From: Dothistroma septosporum
Lineage: Eukaryota; Ascomycota; Dothideomycetes; Mycosphaerellales; Mycosphaerellaceae
Reading direction: 5' to 3'
DNA: 64,000 nt
Assembly (NCBI GenBank): GCA_002236755.2
Contig: NBZP02000044.1
Span: forward strand, 786,989 to 850,988
Part shown: one piece after another, positions 1 to 10,445 of the stretch
Layout of the letters: every line of letters begins with the position of its first letter
Position numbering within the stretch: position 1 is the stretch's first letter
The notes under the pieces: model-generated
Database searches by the model: none
The model's input: the letters and a program-made list of their open reading frames with translations, nothing else
What the model was told of the DNA's origin: nothing
Made by a program: the position numbers and the translations under genes

Positions 1-533
1 ATGCGGCCTGGCATGTACACGTCCGTCTTGAGCACGATATGGTCAATGTCAAGCTCACTCTTCGCCGCCTCCAGCGCAGCTTGAGCTTCGATGGCGTACG
101 CCGTCAACGTCCAGCGCGGACTCCAGTACGATGCCACCAGCTGTTTGAAATCGAGCACAGAGCTCTTCAGGTGTAAGGCTCCAATCAGCTGCAGTCGATT
201 CGATCCGATCTTCTTCGTCCATTTCTTGAGTATGTCAAGGTGGTCAAATATGATGTGTGCCTGCTGGTACAGCATGCGAATGGCCTCAATGTGGGTTTGA
301 CGACAAGCCAACAGAAGACCTGGTGCTTGAGGTTTGACGGTGTGCAGTCTTTTGCATTTGGTCGTCTTGCGTAGCTTGTAGGCCATCTGTCCATGCAAAG
401 CGAAGCGGTAGATGCGATTCCGAAGCTCTGCTGGCAACTTTAGGAGTCGAGAGGTGTGCTGTGCTGAGTCTGAGCCGGAGACCTTGGTGAATTCCTTCGA
501 TCGTTTCTCCTTGTTAGAGCTGGTGGCAGACAT
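1..533 (-). CDS. 2EXR/F-box-like protein, 3' part outside window
   Basis: An open frame starts at the ATG whose complement lies at 531-533 and runs without a stop to the window edge, giving 177 codons. Residues 33-42 read LPAELRNRIY, the signature that opens the fungal 2EXR/F-box-like domain, followed by PGLLLACRQ, the usual LLxxCRQ motif. Proteins of this kind are common orphan genes in filamentous ascomycetes and have no known reaction; an F-box-like adaptor role is only a guess. The next gene upstream on the same strand (671-1536) is a decayed relative with matching blocks (QAPGLLLACRQ and a W-xx-KIG motif), so the two are probably an old tandem duplication. No intron is needed in the visible part. 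The protein end cannot be seen. Confidence 0.7.
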   Translation of the reverse strand, partial: MSATSSNKEKRSKEFTKVSGSDSAQHTSRLLKLPAELRNRIYRFALHGQMAYKLRKTTKCKRLHTVKPQAPGLLLACRQTHIEAIRMLYQQAHIIFDHLDILKKWTKKIGSNRLQLIGALHLKSSVLDFKQLVASYWSPRWTLTAYAIEAQAALEAAKSELDIDHIVLKTDVYMPGR

Positions 534-670
534 GGCGATATATCGTGAAGCAATATAATGGATGGATGTTGATAAGAGAGGACATCGGAACAAGGAGAAG
601 TAGAACGAAGCTCTCATATGGGCAGGTGAGCTTCGTTGTGCTGTTGTCGCGAGGCCACTCTCACTTGAGC

Positions 671-1536
671 TCATTCTTCCCAGCCATGTCGTTTCAGATG
701 CTCACATCGCTGTGCCTTCTTGTCTGCATTCACTCGTCGTGGCTTCTTCAATAATGCTTTCCTTGATGTCTCTGGATTGTACAACGTCTCGATACGTCGA
801 ACGGTTGTGTCAATGTGCTGGCCCTGACAAAACCGCAATGAGTGTGGCCGTAGTATCGGGCAGCATCTCCAGGATGTGTGAGGACTTTGTAGAGTTTGGT
901 CCGCTGTTGTCTTGACTCTGTGGCCGGTGTCAGCGATTTGCCTGACTTTCACAAGCCGACCACATACTCATTCCCAGTGGTCGTGAACATGTCGTGGCTC
1001 GGCATTTGCTGTTGTTACCTCCATCCTCAACGAAGCTTGTCTGTAGTCTGCCCATGAACCCCACTTCGACTAATGCCAAACTTGACACACCGTCATTGAT
1101 GTGCTCGTAAATGATACATTGGATGTTGGATTCGGCGAATTTCCTTTTGAACTCTACCTCCATGTCCCGGCAATGGCTGCAACGAATATCCCCCGGCACC
1201 CTCCGAAACCATCACATCAAACAGCTCGCGACCCTGGCGAGGTCCGATCTTTCTCATCCATTGCTTCAATCGGTAGATATTGGAGATTTGGTGACTCGTG
1301 AAGGCATAATGCATCTTCACGTCTTCAGCATACAACTGTCTGCAGGCGAGTAGAAGTCCTGGTGCCTGTATCCGACCTTTGTGGTTGGTCTTACTTCGTT
1401 CTGGCGCCTTGGTCTCCCCTCCCTCATAGGCGACCTTATAGGTCTGACTGCGTGGCTTAGCTGGCAGACCGAGAAGTTTACAGTCTTTCTGGTCGGTGGC
1501 GGTGCTGAGGTTGAGCTTCTTCTTCCTGCGCGACAT
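671..1536 (-). pseudogene. Decayed 2EXR/F-box-like paralogue
   Basis: The frame beginning MSRRKKKLNLS (ATG complement at 1534-1536) carries LPAKPRSQTY where the neighbour at 1-533 has LPAELRNRIY, then QAPGLLLACRQLYAEDV and RLKQWMRKIG, so the family assignment is clear. Around 1190-1205 the family-like sequence leaves this frame and continues in another one (DMEVEFKRKFAESN..., then VEVGFMG, matching VLKTDVYMPG of the neighbour). Further down, a plausible intron (GTAACA at about 1015 to CACAG at about 930) and a Lys/Arg-rich tail ending HLKRHGWEE at 671 may be its old C-terminus. A frameshift plus a degraded opening motif suggests a pseudogene. A cryptic intron joining the two frames is the alternative, but I found no good donor. 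Confidence 0.5.
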
Positions 1537-2882
1537 ATCTCGTGCGACATGATGCCTTCGGTGGTGTCGAGACTGCCGGTAGTGCTACCGATAACCGAGT
1601 CCGTTACGGTGTGTCACGATTCAGTGTATAAGAGAGCCTTCTGCACAGACGTCCAACGCTGACATGTACTATAGAGCTGGTGCTTGAAAGCATGTGAAAC
1701 GAGTCGCTACACGATGGCAAGAACATGTGAATGCGCGCCAATGCATCATTTCAGTCCTTTCAGTGACAAGGGAGCAGCGCGCTCTTTCGAGATGCAAATA
1801 CTTGGTACACGTCCAAACGACTGAGTATCAAGGCTGCTTTGATTAAGCCAATGTGGAGGACAGGGTCGCGACCTCTTGTTCTTTTTCAACGATGGCGCGA
1901 GCGTCGGGACGCAATCGCGGATCAGCCTGAGCCGCGATGCAGCAACGAACGGATGACTAGTATTTGTGTCTCGTGATTCGGGGAGCGATTGGTACATTCA
2001 CCTGTCAAACAGTGTTGTCGTGGGCGTCAAGAAGGCATTGAGGTGGAGAAAGCTCTACCTCCTTCTCAGGCTTGTAGCTCCGACCTCCGGGGCACGTGAT
2101 ACGTCCACGTGATACCAGCAAGCTTCTCTGGCGGAGCGGGATCGAGTAGAGGGTGTTTGATTGGCTCGCTCAAGAACTACGCTGAGGATCGAGGCCTGAG
2201 GCCATCACGCGCCCGTAACTCATTTTCAATCCACGCGGTCTGATTTAGGAGATAGAGAAAGCTCGCGTGCTTGCCTGACTTATCGAAACAGCTCTCCGCA
2301 TCATCGTCCTTGGCAGAATTGTTCCCTGACTTCCTTCTCTCATGTCTGCCCACGATTTCACGCTTCTGGCTGTCCTGGCATCACGAAGAGCATTCATTGA
2401 AGTGTCCAGGCGGAATGTTGCACGCGCGTCAAAACACCAAGGCTGAATCGCACGATCCTGAATGGATTCAGCACGAGTGTGAAGCGAAGCTACATGAACA
2501 GTGGCTTGCGTCGTACGAACAGTGGCTTGCGTCTCGTGCGTCTTTGATCATCTCGGTGGAGCTGAATGTGGCGGTCTAGGCAGGGGAGTACTCGGCCTCC
2601 AGCTCGGGCACGATCAGGGGACTTGGATCGTACCACCTGCTGGGATCTATCGCTGCTCCAACAGGTGGGATTAGCGTAGCGCTCGGGTCCACACCGATGG
2701 CGACGTGATGTACGAACAACCCGCAGCGCAGCTTCAGGTAAATGTGTAGCAAGAAGATGATGAGTGCGCTTGAGAAGGGTGAAACATGTGCTTTTAATTC
2801 CGCGTACGGAAACACCAAGCGTGTTGTCTATGTTACACTAATACACATTATCCTCATATCTGATACGAAATTCTTCATCATT
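1537..2882. other. Intergenic, no gene seen
   Basis: About 1.3 kb without a protein I can recognise. The longest frames (102 codons at 2271-2579 plus strand and 80 codons at 2576-2818 minus strand) have no domain and no neighbouring exon that would extend them. The stretch holds a pair of CACGTG sites near 2093-2111 and a 17-bp direct repeat with a 21-bp period (2496-2512 and 2517-2533). The right end is the 3' flank of the Rds1-like gene. Confidence 0.6.
2093..2111. promoter_or_regulatory. Paired CACGTG E-boxes
   Basis: Two identical CACGTGATAC decamers start at 2093 and 2106, 13 bp apart. CACGTG is the palindromic site of bHLH factors (Cbf1/Pho4/SREBP type). No gene start lies close, so the target is unclear; chance is possible. 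Confidence 0.25.
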
Positions 2883-4004
2883 CTAGTTGATCTCAATGAG
2901 ACCTGGACCGTACTTGGTAGCAGCAGTGGCGGCAGTTACATCGGCAAAAGGACCAGCACCCAGGGCGAGACCAGCAATGGTGAGACCGTCCATGAGGTTC
3001 TTGGCACCCGGGAAGTCGGCACAGAAAGTGTAGACGTCACCCTTCTGCGCGACGCTGTGGATTGGCTCGGAGACTGGGACGTTCTGCTGATTGATGTAGA
3101 CGACGCTGTACTTGGTGAGGTCGATGGCCTTCGAGCTGGTGATGCTGAAGGTGACAGTCTGATCCTTGGGCGCTGTTGGTGGGGTGACGACGGTGAGTGG
3201 CTCGAAGATTGGGAGGCCGATGATGTTGGCGTTGGGGCATGAGCCTGGAACGACGAACATCTGGTTGAGGGCGGAGAAGGCAAATGGGCCGGTGGAGCGG
3301 GTCAGGAATGGGAGGGCAGAGGGGATCTTCTTGCCAATGTTACGGTAGAAACCATCTTGCTCACCCTCCTGGCCGATGACGGCACCGATCAGAGCGAGAA
3401 GCTCGCTGTCGCCGTCGGTGCCGAAGGCAGCGAGGGCGTCTTGGAGGGTACCGAGGACGAGGTCGGTGAAGGTCGAGGCGAGGGCGATGGAGCTGTCGAA
3501 GTCGCTGACTGGGAACTTGTACTCGCAAGGCTTGATCGGGGTCCGACCAGCGCTCGAGAGGATGGCGTTGGCCCCGAGAGCGTGGAGCTCCTCCTGTGCC
3601 TGGACGGCGGTGATGGCGTTAACGACAATGTCCTTCGCGGCGCCCTGACCGACGTTGTAGGTGCCGTCGGTGATGTTGCCGAGGAGCGAGGTGAAGTATG
3701 CGACCTCGAAGATCTCGTTGAAGGCAATCAGTTGGAGGACGGTGGCGGAGGTGTCGTTGAGCTTCTTGGGCAGAGCGCCGTTTGGAAGCGTGCCGTGAGC
3801 CTGCTTCTGGATGGTGGTGAGAGCATCCGATGGGACCTGAATGTTCGGGAAACCATTGCTCAATGGAAACTTGAATGGCTGGTTCTTGCCATTGGCACCG
3901 GTTGGTGGTGCTGGGTTGCTGTAGCTGTCCTTGCTGGCCTGGTTGGGAATGGCAGAGGCAGCGGCGGAGCCCAACAGGGCGGAGACGATGAGCTTGGAGT
4001 GCAT
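2883..4004 (-). CDS. Secreted ferritin-like protein, Rds1 / late sexual development type
   Basis: A single-exon 373-residue protein. Residues 1-18 form a signal peptide (hydrophobic LIVSALLGSAAASA). Residues about 85-240 hold the ferritin-like four-helix domain: helix 1 around FNEIFEVAYFTSL, helix 2 with the EExH-like QEELHALGAN, and helix 4 with IGQEGEQDGFY, carrying the carboxylates and His expected of a metal site. The C-terminal 100 residues are a beta-rich tail with a few Cys. Relatives are S. pombe Rds1 and Aspergillus late-sexual-development proteins; they are stress- or development-induced and probably extracellular, with no enzymatic reaction established. The length fits the family. 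The gene stands alone, tail to tail with nothing on its 3' side. The long plus-strand frame at 3357-4043 is its shadow. Confidence 0.85.
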   Translation of the reverse strand: MHSKLIVSALLGSAAASAIPNQASKDSYSNPAPPTGANGKNQPFKFPLSNGFPNIQVPSDALTTIQKQAHGTLPNGALPKKLNDTSATVLQLIAFNEIFEVAYFTSLLGNITDGTYNVGQGAAKDIVVNAITAVQAQEELHALGANAILSSAGRTPIKPCEYKFPVSDFDSSIALASTFTDLVLGTLQDALAAFGTDGDSELLALIGAVIGQEGEQDGFYRNIGKKIPSALPFLTRSTGPFAFSALNQMFVVPGSCPNANIIGLPIFEPLTVVTPPTAPKDQTVTFSITSSKAIDLTKYSVVYINQQNVPVSEPIHSVAQKGDVYTFCADFPGAKNLMDGLTIAGLALGAGPFADVTAATAATKYGPGLIEIN

Positions 4005-5112
4005 CTTGGCTTGACGTCGAGCAATCTGCTGTACAGTAGGTAGACGGGGAGTTGACGAGGGAGGTGGCAGTGGGCTGCAAGGAAGGCCCTCCCCTTGCCT
4101 TTATTCTTGCTTCGAGGTGACTGCCCAGACCACGACATGTTTAGGTTCTGGCTGCGGCATGCTCATTTCCAGACATCTACCCCTCCCATTCTGACCAACG
4201 GGCGAGTCTCACCAAAGCTGAGTCGGACAGATGTGTTTCCGCCGCATTCGTCGCGAATCACAAGCCAGGCCTCCGTGTGTATCCAATGAAACGCAGGTAC
4301 AATCGCTCAATCGGTCCACGCCAGCGCAGCGATAGCGTTGATGCGTTGAAGCTTAAGCTGCATGATGAACTCTGCAGCTGTGAAAGCTTAGTTGGGGTCT
4401 AGCTGAGGCTTCGCCTCTGCTTAGCGTCGCGGGGACAGATCGGGGATGACAATTGCTCGTTTGGAGGCGGAGCCTACTCCCTTTCAACGTCACTGGTCAT
4501 AGCAAGAAGTGATCTGTAGCACTGCGTCGAATGAGGTCTTTGGTAGCTGCCGCGTGCCTCTACGCCTGTCCTTTTGGTGTCGTTGGGTTTCAACCGGGAC
4601 ATCAGGATGACATCGGCTTGCAGCTAACGTGGCTACACGCGATGAGGCTCAACAACGTTGATGATGGCACTTCGCGGCGTGCGCGGTCAATCTCTTTGTG
4701 ATTTATGCCCCCAATCACAGGAATCTGGGATGGCGAGTGGCTCTTGTTGGAGGTGCTACACTATCACGATCATGTGACAACGGAGCTCTGTGTCCAGTCG
4801 ACAGATCTTGCAAACTTGTCAATATGACGAGCTGCCCACGACTTGGCGTGGCAACTTCGATTGTGAGAATCTACTGTACACACTGATTGCATAGAAGTAC
4901 CTCCCGCTCCGTGCTGTATGGTGAAGGTCTCTCAGGACCCTCCTCACCATGGCCTCATAGGCCCTACCAGAGAAGGCACCGCGACCATCATGGTCTCATC
5001 ATGGCAAAAGCATGCCACCACCGCACCGATATTATCCTCCCAAAGCACCTGCTTACCTGCCGCTTGGCTGATGCAACGCCATGAACTCCACGTCCAATGC
5101 TCGGGTATCATT
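4005..5112. other. Intergenic between Rds1-like and UBA2 genes
   Basis: It contains the promoter of the Rds1-like gene (right of 4004) and the 3' flank of UBA2 (left of 5113). No frame above about 80 codons has gene-like features apart from shadows of UBA2's end. No repeat or RNA gene was recognised. Confidence 0.6.
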
Positions 5113-7071
5113 TCAATCATCAAGCAGTATCGCGCCGTCGTCCTCAACAACATACACTGGTTCCTCGCCATCCGCCTTAGCTCTCTTCTTCGCACTTTCG
5201 ACCATTTCCTCGGCGTCACGTTTGCGCTTGGTGCCGGATCCGGGTCTGAGAGCTGGATCCGGGTCTGAAGTTGCTTCAACGAGGTTCTCACCGTTGATGA
5301 GCGCCTTCTTGGGCGGCTTCTTGCCGAGTTCGATGGACTCCGGCAGTAGTGCCAGCTCATCGCCTTCAAGCTCTTTGGCGATGACTGCGAGCTGCAGATC
5401 GACTCTCGGCTCGTCGCTGTCGTCCTGGATGGTCAGGAAGCCGATGCTCTTCCCATCGATACCAAAGGTTTTCAGTGCTTTGGGTAGATTCTCTTCTATA
5501 TCAGGGTCGTAGATCATCCCAGCATCGGCAGTGATTGAAAAATCTTCGTAGCCCAGCCGCTTCTGAAGTAGGTCGACGAGCTGCTGCAGCGTCGGAGAAC
5601 TGTCTTGCTTGATGTGGACCTTGGCGTAGAATGGTGAACAGATAGGGCAGTCTGCTTTGGGCTCCACCAAATTTTGGCTGGAGATTATGCGATCGGTGCT
5701 CTTTGATGTCAGGAATGTCATTTTTGCGCCGCCGAGCAGTGAAGTGGTGTTTGATTTGCCATTGTTGGTAGCTGGCTTCCTGCTTGGCAGCTCGCTCCGG
5801 AAGATCTTGAATGCTTCGAACACGCACAGGCTTGCTGTCAGCGCGTTGGACGTTGCAATTGCTGGAATGATGTTGCCAGCCATTTGCTTGATATCCCACT
5901 CGGTATTCAGCTCGATGCCGAAGACATGCGCACGTAGATTCGCCGCAGCCGCAACGAAGTCCAAAGTGTCCTTATCGTCCTTGTCGAACTCAATCACATT
6001 CTCCTTGCCCGACTGGATGCGCTTGCTCAGCGTGTCCACCGCATAGCAGAAGACTTTGAGGTTGTCCTGCAAAGTCCAGACATTTTGCTCCTGCAAGGCG
6101 ATCCCTGCACCTTGCGTAGCTGGATCAGAGTCTATGCAGACAGACTCGAATCGCAACGACTCTGGAGTCTTGCGACTCTGCCACATCTCGGCCATCGAAC
6201 GTAACCGCTCGATGTCATCGTAAAATGCCTTGTTAAAGATGGCCTGCGCAAACTCGCTCTTGCCCATGAGGCTCCGTATGTTCTTGAGTGCCTCCGCCTC
6301 TTCCTTCAGTTTGGCAACCTCTTCCGCGTTGTCACCCGCTGTGACTTGCATGTCCGAAGAGTCATCCTCACTAGTGCCGAAGAGCTCCGGCAGCAGATAC
6401 GACTTTGCCCATACTATGCAGTGTATCGATTGCGATGGGGTGGAGCGAATCGTGCAAATCGGGAAAGATTTGGTGATTGGCTTCTCGTTACAATCGTAAC
6501 ACTCGGTGATGCCCTTCTTGATAGCCTGGACTTGGCCGTTGAACCCAGTCGTGCCGCTTTCGATGAGCGCCACGTCGGCTGCAAGGCACATCTTGTTTAC
6601 ATGCCGCCGAGCAGCGAGATTGTCCAGCGCATTGAATACCAGATCGAAGCCCTCGAAGAACTCGACGTTGTATTGCGAGTCGAAGACGGAGGCATGGTGC
6701 GCATCAATGCTCACCGCTGGGTTGAACTGGCTTGCAGTTTCCTTTGCGACCGTTGCCTTGGGCTTCTTGATGTGTTGTTTTCGAAAGAGGAATTGCCGGT
6801 TGAGATTGCTCAGATCGATCGTATCCAGATCGATGACCACGATCTCAGCTTTCTTTGCAGGCGACTGCTCGTTCTCCGCGGGAGATGCTGCTTGCGCGCC
6901 GTTCTGGTTCTGTGGCAGCTTGAGACCGCTCCCAAATCCGCAGCAAACGAGGTTCTTGAGCAGCTCACATCCGATGCCACCAGCGCCGACTAACAGCACT
7001 CTACTCTCCTTCACTTTCTTCAAGGTTTGGAGCCCGAGCGATTGTGCGATGGACCTGTCGCGGCGCTGCAT
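5113..7071 (-). CDS. UBA2: SUMO-activating enzyme subunit 2 (Uba2)
   Basis: A single exon of 652 residues if started at MQRRDRSIAQ (7071), which matches the family's short N-terminus; an in-frame ATG at 7119 would add 16 poor residues. With Aos1, the protein adenylates SUMO and passes it to Ubc9 in the nucleus. Visible motifs are the nucleotide loop VLLVGAGGIGCELLKN (25-40), DLDTIDLSNLNRQFLFR (81-97), catalytic Cys206 in SFPICTIRSTPSQ, the zinc pairs CYDC (191-194) and CPIC, a C-terminal ubiquitin-fold region and the basic nuclear signal TKRKRDAEE. The tail is the acidic VVEDDGAILLDD. One oddity is a roughly 26-residue low-complexity insert (about 47-74) between the glycine loop and DLDTIDL, where most relatives go straight on; it could be an in-frame retained intron. 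The gene shares a 490-bp divergent promoter with the queuosine-salvage gene. Confidence 0.95.
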   Translation of the reverse strand: MQRRDRSIAQSLGLQTLKKVKESRVLLVGAGGIGCELLKNLVCCGFGSGLKLPQNQNGAQAASPAENEQSPAKKAEIVVIDLDTIDLSNLNRQFLFRKQHIKKPKATVAKETASQFNPAVSIDAHHASVFDSQYNVEFFEGFDLVFNALDNLAARRHVNKMCLAADVALIESGTTGFNGQVQAIKKGITECYDCNEKPITKSFPICTIRSTPSQSIHCIVWAKSYLLPELFGTSEDDSSDMQVTAGDNAEEVAKLKEEAEALKNIRSLMGKSEFAQAIFNKAFYDDIERLRSMAEMWQSRKTPESLRFESVCIDSDPATQGAGIALQEQNVWTLQDNLKVFCYAVDTLSKRIQSGKENVIEFDKDDKDTLDFVAAAANLRAHVFGIELNTEWDIKQMAGNIIPAIATSNALTASLCVFEAFKIFRSELPSRKPATNNGKSNTTSLLGGAKMTFLTSKSTDRIISSQNLVEPKADCPICSPFYAKVHIKQDSSPTLQQLVDLLQKRLGYEDFSITADAGMIYDPDIEENLPKALKTFGIDGKSIGFLTIQDDSDEPRVDLQLAVIAKELEGDELALLPESIELGKKPPKKALINGENLVEATSDPDPALRPGSGTKRKRDAEEMVESAKKRAKADGEEPVYVVEDDGAILLDD

Positions 7072-7559
7072 GGCGGCGGCGGTGGTGTTGTAGTGACAAT
7101 GGGCTAGTGGCTGGTACATATAATGTTAAAGTAGTGATGCTATGCGCGCACGATGCGCGTGCCTCTCAGCAGCCGCGATTGCTTCCGTGGATGCGCTGTG
7201 ATGGTAGAACCATGAGCTCGGTGGTGCGTGGGATGGCGGCGGTGGTAACGGAGGGGTGGAGTGTGCAACCCGTGTGGTCGGAGGTGATGTGTGTTGAGTC
7301 GTGAGTGTCGATTGGCAGGAGTCTTCTTGACGGCAGAGCTGCAAACGCCGGGCACCTCTGCTCGCGTTGACGTCCGAGGAGGAGAGATATCCCTGTAAGC
7401 GCCGCGGGAGTGGCCGCAACGTCGTAACCTTGTCGAGAGAGGCACGTGCAACGCAATTCCAGAAGTGAGATACGACTTGCACATCAACGGTCAAGATGAA
7501 CATTCACTTGACTTCACACGCCAGGAAGCAGAACCAGCAGTTTTGGGCAGATACCAGCC
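7072..7559. promoter_or_regulatory. Divergent promoter, UBA2 / queuosine salvage
   Basis: 488 bp between two start codons pointing outwards, so it must hold both promoters. No TATA box or clear factor site was recognised, as is usual for housekeeping genes in these fungi. Confidence 0.5.
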
Positions 7560-9794
7560 ATGAGCGACGACGAGGCAGACCCGGAGCTGCTCGAGCTGTT
7601 GAGGCAGACTCTGGGCATTGGCAGGAAGAAGTCAACCGAAATCACGACGAACACGGGTAGGTGCCAGCGTCACCTGCCTTGTACTTTCACATGCTCGATT
7701 GGCAGCGTGGGGTTTCGTCTGATCTGTATATGCTACTTCCACTGCTCGATTGGGCTGATGTCAAGATCCAGGTGTCTTGAAGGATGCCGAGTACATCTAC
7801 AACAATGCCATCGATGTCTCCATCGATATGTATGGTACAAAAGGTGCCGCTGCAGAGATTCACAAATGGATGCAGCAGAAGAGTTATTCCACAGAGACCT
7901 GGATGGAAAACGAGCTGCACCCGCGGGCTAGTCAAGGCTTCAGCGAGAACGATATCGTCAATTTCATTTTCACAATGGACTTATTGAACTTCTCGTACGT
8001 ACCATCGGTGATCGAACTTTAGATGTGCGTTGTCATGTTGACGATTTCACAGATTCTGGTCAGAATTGAGCAGCGAAGAACGGTATCAAGCGGAGTATCG
8101 CGGCAAACGATGGACAGGTTACAACAGCCTCGTAGCCTGTCTTAGAAGAGCACTCGATGAAGGCGTACCCATTACGACGCCTCGATATTGGAGAAGTCAA
8201 GGATTCTCAAATGATGCGGCCAAGGAAATCTTCCGTAGCGCTACCGCCGAGCAGATACCACTTCTCGAAGAACGCATTGCGATTCTCAAAGAAGCAGGAC
8301 GCGCTCTCCTCGAGGTGCGCAACAGTCTCCGCCCTGGAAGTGATATGCTGACCTGCTAGAGCTTCCCTGGTGATGGAGACGACGATGAGGTACCGGAACA
8401 CTCAATGTACGACGCCGAGCCTCATACCGGGGGCACAGAGTATATCAAAAGCCTACTCCCGGACGATCAGTCAGAACAAAGGGCCAGACTCGAGTTAGGT
8501 GAGGCAGCAGATGGTACTGCCATCAAGCCTCCTCGAGCCAGTACCACGGGCGCAAGCCAAGCCATATCCAACGAACATCCGGAAATTGTTGCTGGTTTTG
8601 GAGAACCACGCGAAGGCACTCCACCAGATGCGCAAGACGATGCGCGGCTGACCGCCCGTGCTGCAGGAAATGATCTCCCTGCGTCGCAACAGGGCACCGC
8701 TGCGCAGCTATCCGGACCGCGGACCAAAAGTCATACACCGGACCATGCAGTGGCCCGACTCATACATCGAGCCGACAAATCGGCCGGAAAGCTGGTCAAC
8801 TTACTAGCGCATCACTTTCCATCCTTCCGAGACGAGGTCAAATTTGATGGTCGTAAAGTGCGCCTTCTCAAGCGTGCTCAAATCCTAGTGGCAGACCAGT
8901 GGGCGGCTCTGAATGGCACCGGACTGGGCGAGTTCCACGACATTGATCACTTGACGATGTTTGCAGGTGAGTCGTGACCGTACAGGTATCACGGACGGGA
9001 GACGTGGCTGTTTTCGTAGCATCTGACCCACTTCTCAAGCCCGGCGAGAGCCGCACAGCAGCTGAGCCAGCGTTCATAAGGGTGAAGCGTGCCAGCTGTG
9101 TGTTGCTTTCCCGCTGCGGTCGAAGCGACGCATAGCACGTTCCAGAATCGACATCACTGTCGCATTCTGGAGGTAGGCAGGCTGCCTTGTCTGTCCATGT
9201 TTCTCGGACTGCAGCAGCACCGTTTCCATGCATGAAGCGCCAAGCTGACGAGTATCTCGCGTTCCAGACTATCGCGTGCCTCAGGTGCTGCACTCTCTAA
9301 GAGTCTTGACGTACAGTCCACCTCTGGGCTACCGGATCCAGAATTTGGGGCGCATCGAGCCCGGGCACACCTGGGAAGTCCAACTCCGGTGAGCTTGTTT
9401 CCCCGGTCACATTAGGCGTGTTCCGTGACGCAGGGACGACCATGCATTTACTGACGATCCTACTCAAACAGTGGCTGTAGCATCTGGGCTGTCGAGTTGA
9501 TCAAACGCGAGGTTCTGAAAGCACATCCAGGTGTGAATGTCAACGCCGTCTTGATCGATTTCTTCCTCTACGATCTTGCAAAGGAGCGAGAGGCGCAAGG
9601 TACGTTTCGGCCACGCTTCGAGCAACCGTGATATCACGACGCCGTGAATTTTTGTTCCTGTAGCTTGACGATCACAGCGCGAAGGCACCGCTTTCATTGG
9701 ATACACACTCCTTATGGTGAAACAGAAGGCTGACCTGTGAAACTCAGGTGTACCCAGTATTCCCCACCACCGAACTCGGTCTATCAACTACTAA
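7560..9794 (+). CDS. QNG1: Queuosine 5'-phosphate N-glycosylase/hydrolase (queuosine salvage, DUF2419)
   Basis: Seven exons can be read: 7560-7656, 7772-7994, 8053-8314, 8360-8966, 9268-9388, 9472-9599 and 9748-9794, all GT-AG, giving 494 residues. The family releases queuine base from the queuosine nucleotide so that it can be inserted in tRNA by the TGT enzyme. Conserved blocks seen in order are VLKDAEYIYNNA, HKWMQQKSYSTETWM, the YRGKRWTGYNSLVA loop, FPSFRDE, KRAQILVADQW, FHDIDHLTMFAD then YRVPQVL (split by intron 4), RGCSIWAVELI, LIDFFLYDLAKE, and the closing PHHRTRSINY. Between SFPGDGDDDE and KLVNLLAHHFPSF there is an unusual acidic/Ala-rich insert of about 100 residues that the family normally lacks. 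Intron 4 (301 nt) and intron 6 (148 nt) are far longer than the others nearby. Fungi do not make queuine, so this enzyme implies salvage from diet or bacteria. Confidence 0.92.
9142..9170 (+). other. Intronic stem-loop in queuosine-salvage gene
   Basis: CCAGAATCGACA faces TGTCGCATTCTGG across a four-base loop, pairing 12 bp with one bulged C. It lies inside the unusually long intron 4. No box C/D pair or tRNA fold was recognised around it. Confidence 0.4.
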
Positions 9795-10445
9795 TGCCGC
9801 GGCTCACTATCCCAGTCGGGCTAGATCGGCAATTGTAAGCGTTTAGATCTCTTGCAGGATGCATATGCACACTGTGATTGGACGAGAGCGACCGCAGCCA
9901 CTTACTCCTGACATCTCAGTCTTCGAGTGTAGAGTCGTATTTTGTGGCTCTTCCAACAGATCTCACTACAGCAGGACTTCGTGTGACAGGAACAAGCTTC
10001 ACCCTTTTGCCCCTATGGCCGAAGATATCAGCTGTGCCAGGAGGTCTAGGCGGCGCGTCTGCGCATATGCGGCCCCGTTCATTCGAGCGTTTGTGTGCAT
10101 GTGCTCTGGCGGGTCGCCGTTGCGGCTGGGCGAGGCCGACCTTATAGGTAGTATCTTCTCCTGCACCTCTAACCACCTCTTACACTTCGTGACAACGACT
10201 GCTGCTCGCTCTCTCGTGCTCGTCGCGCCTCTTGTCCCTCTCTCGCAGTCGCTAGTCGACCAGTCACTCATTACCAGACGGATCTGAGATCTGTCGTTCC
10301 ACTCATTGCAAGACAGAAAGAAGAAGAAGAATCTGCTAGTCAGATCACTCCGACAACTCGACTAGGGCAAGGACAACAACCAAACTCTCCGAAGGCTACA
10401 ACAGAAGCATACGACTCATCTCTGATACTCGAAATACCCACCAAC
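9795..10445. other. Intergenic / 5' region of hevein-lysozyme gene
   Basis: No gene seen. The right 250 bp is C/T-rich with CTCTCGCAG-type tracts and then A-rich sequence up to the ATG, typical of a fungal core promoter and 5' UTR; a 5'-UTR intron ending near 10248 is possible. Confidence 0.45.

Noticed and set aside
2271..2579. 102-codon plus-strand frame with an EQWLAS repeat
   Set aside because: The short duplication alone does not make a gene; no family features.
3357..4043. 228-codon plus-strand frame
   Set aside because: Lies exactly opposite the Rds1-like gene and has Gly/Val/Glu-rich nonsense composition; a shadow.
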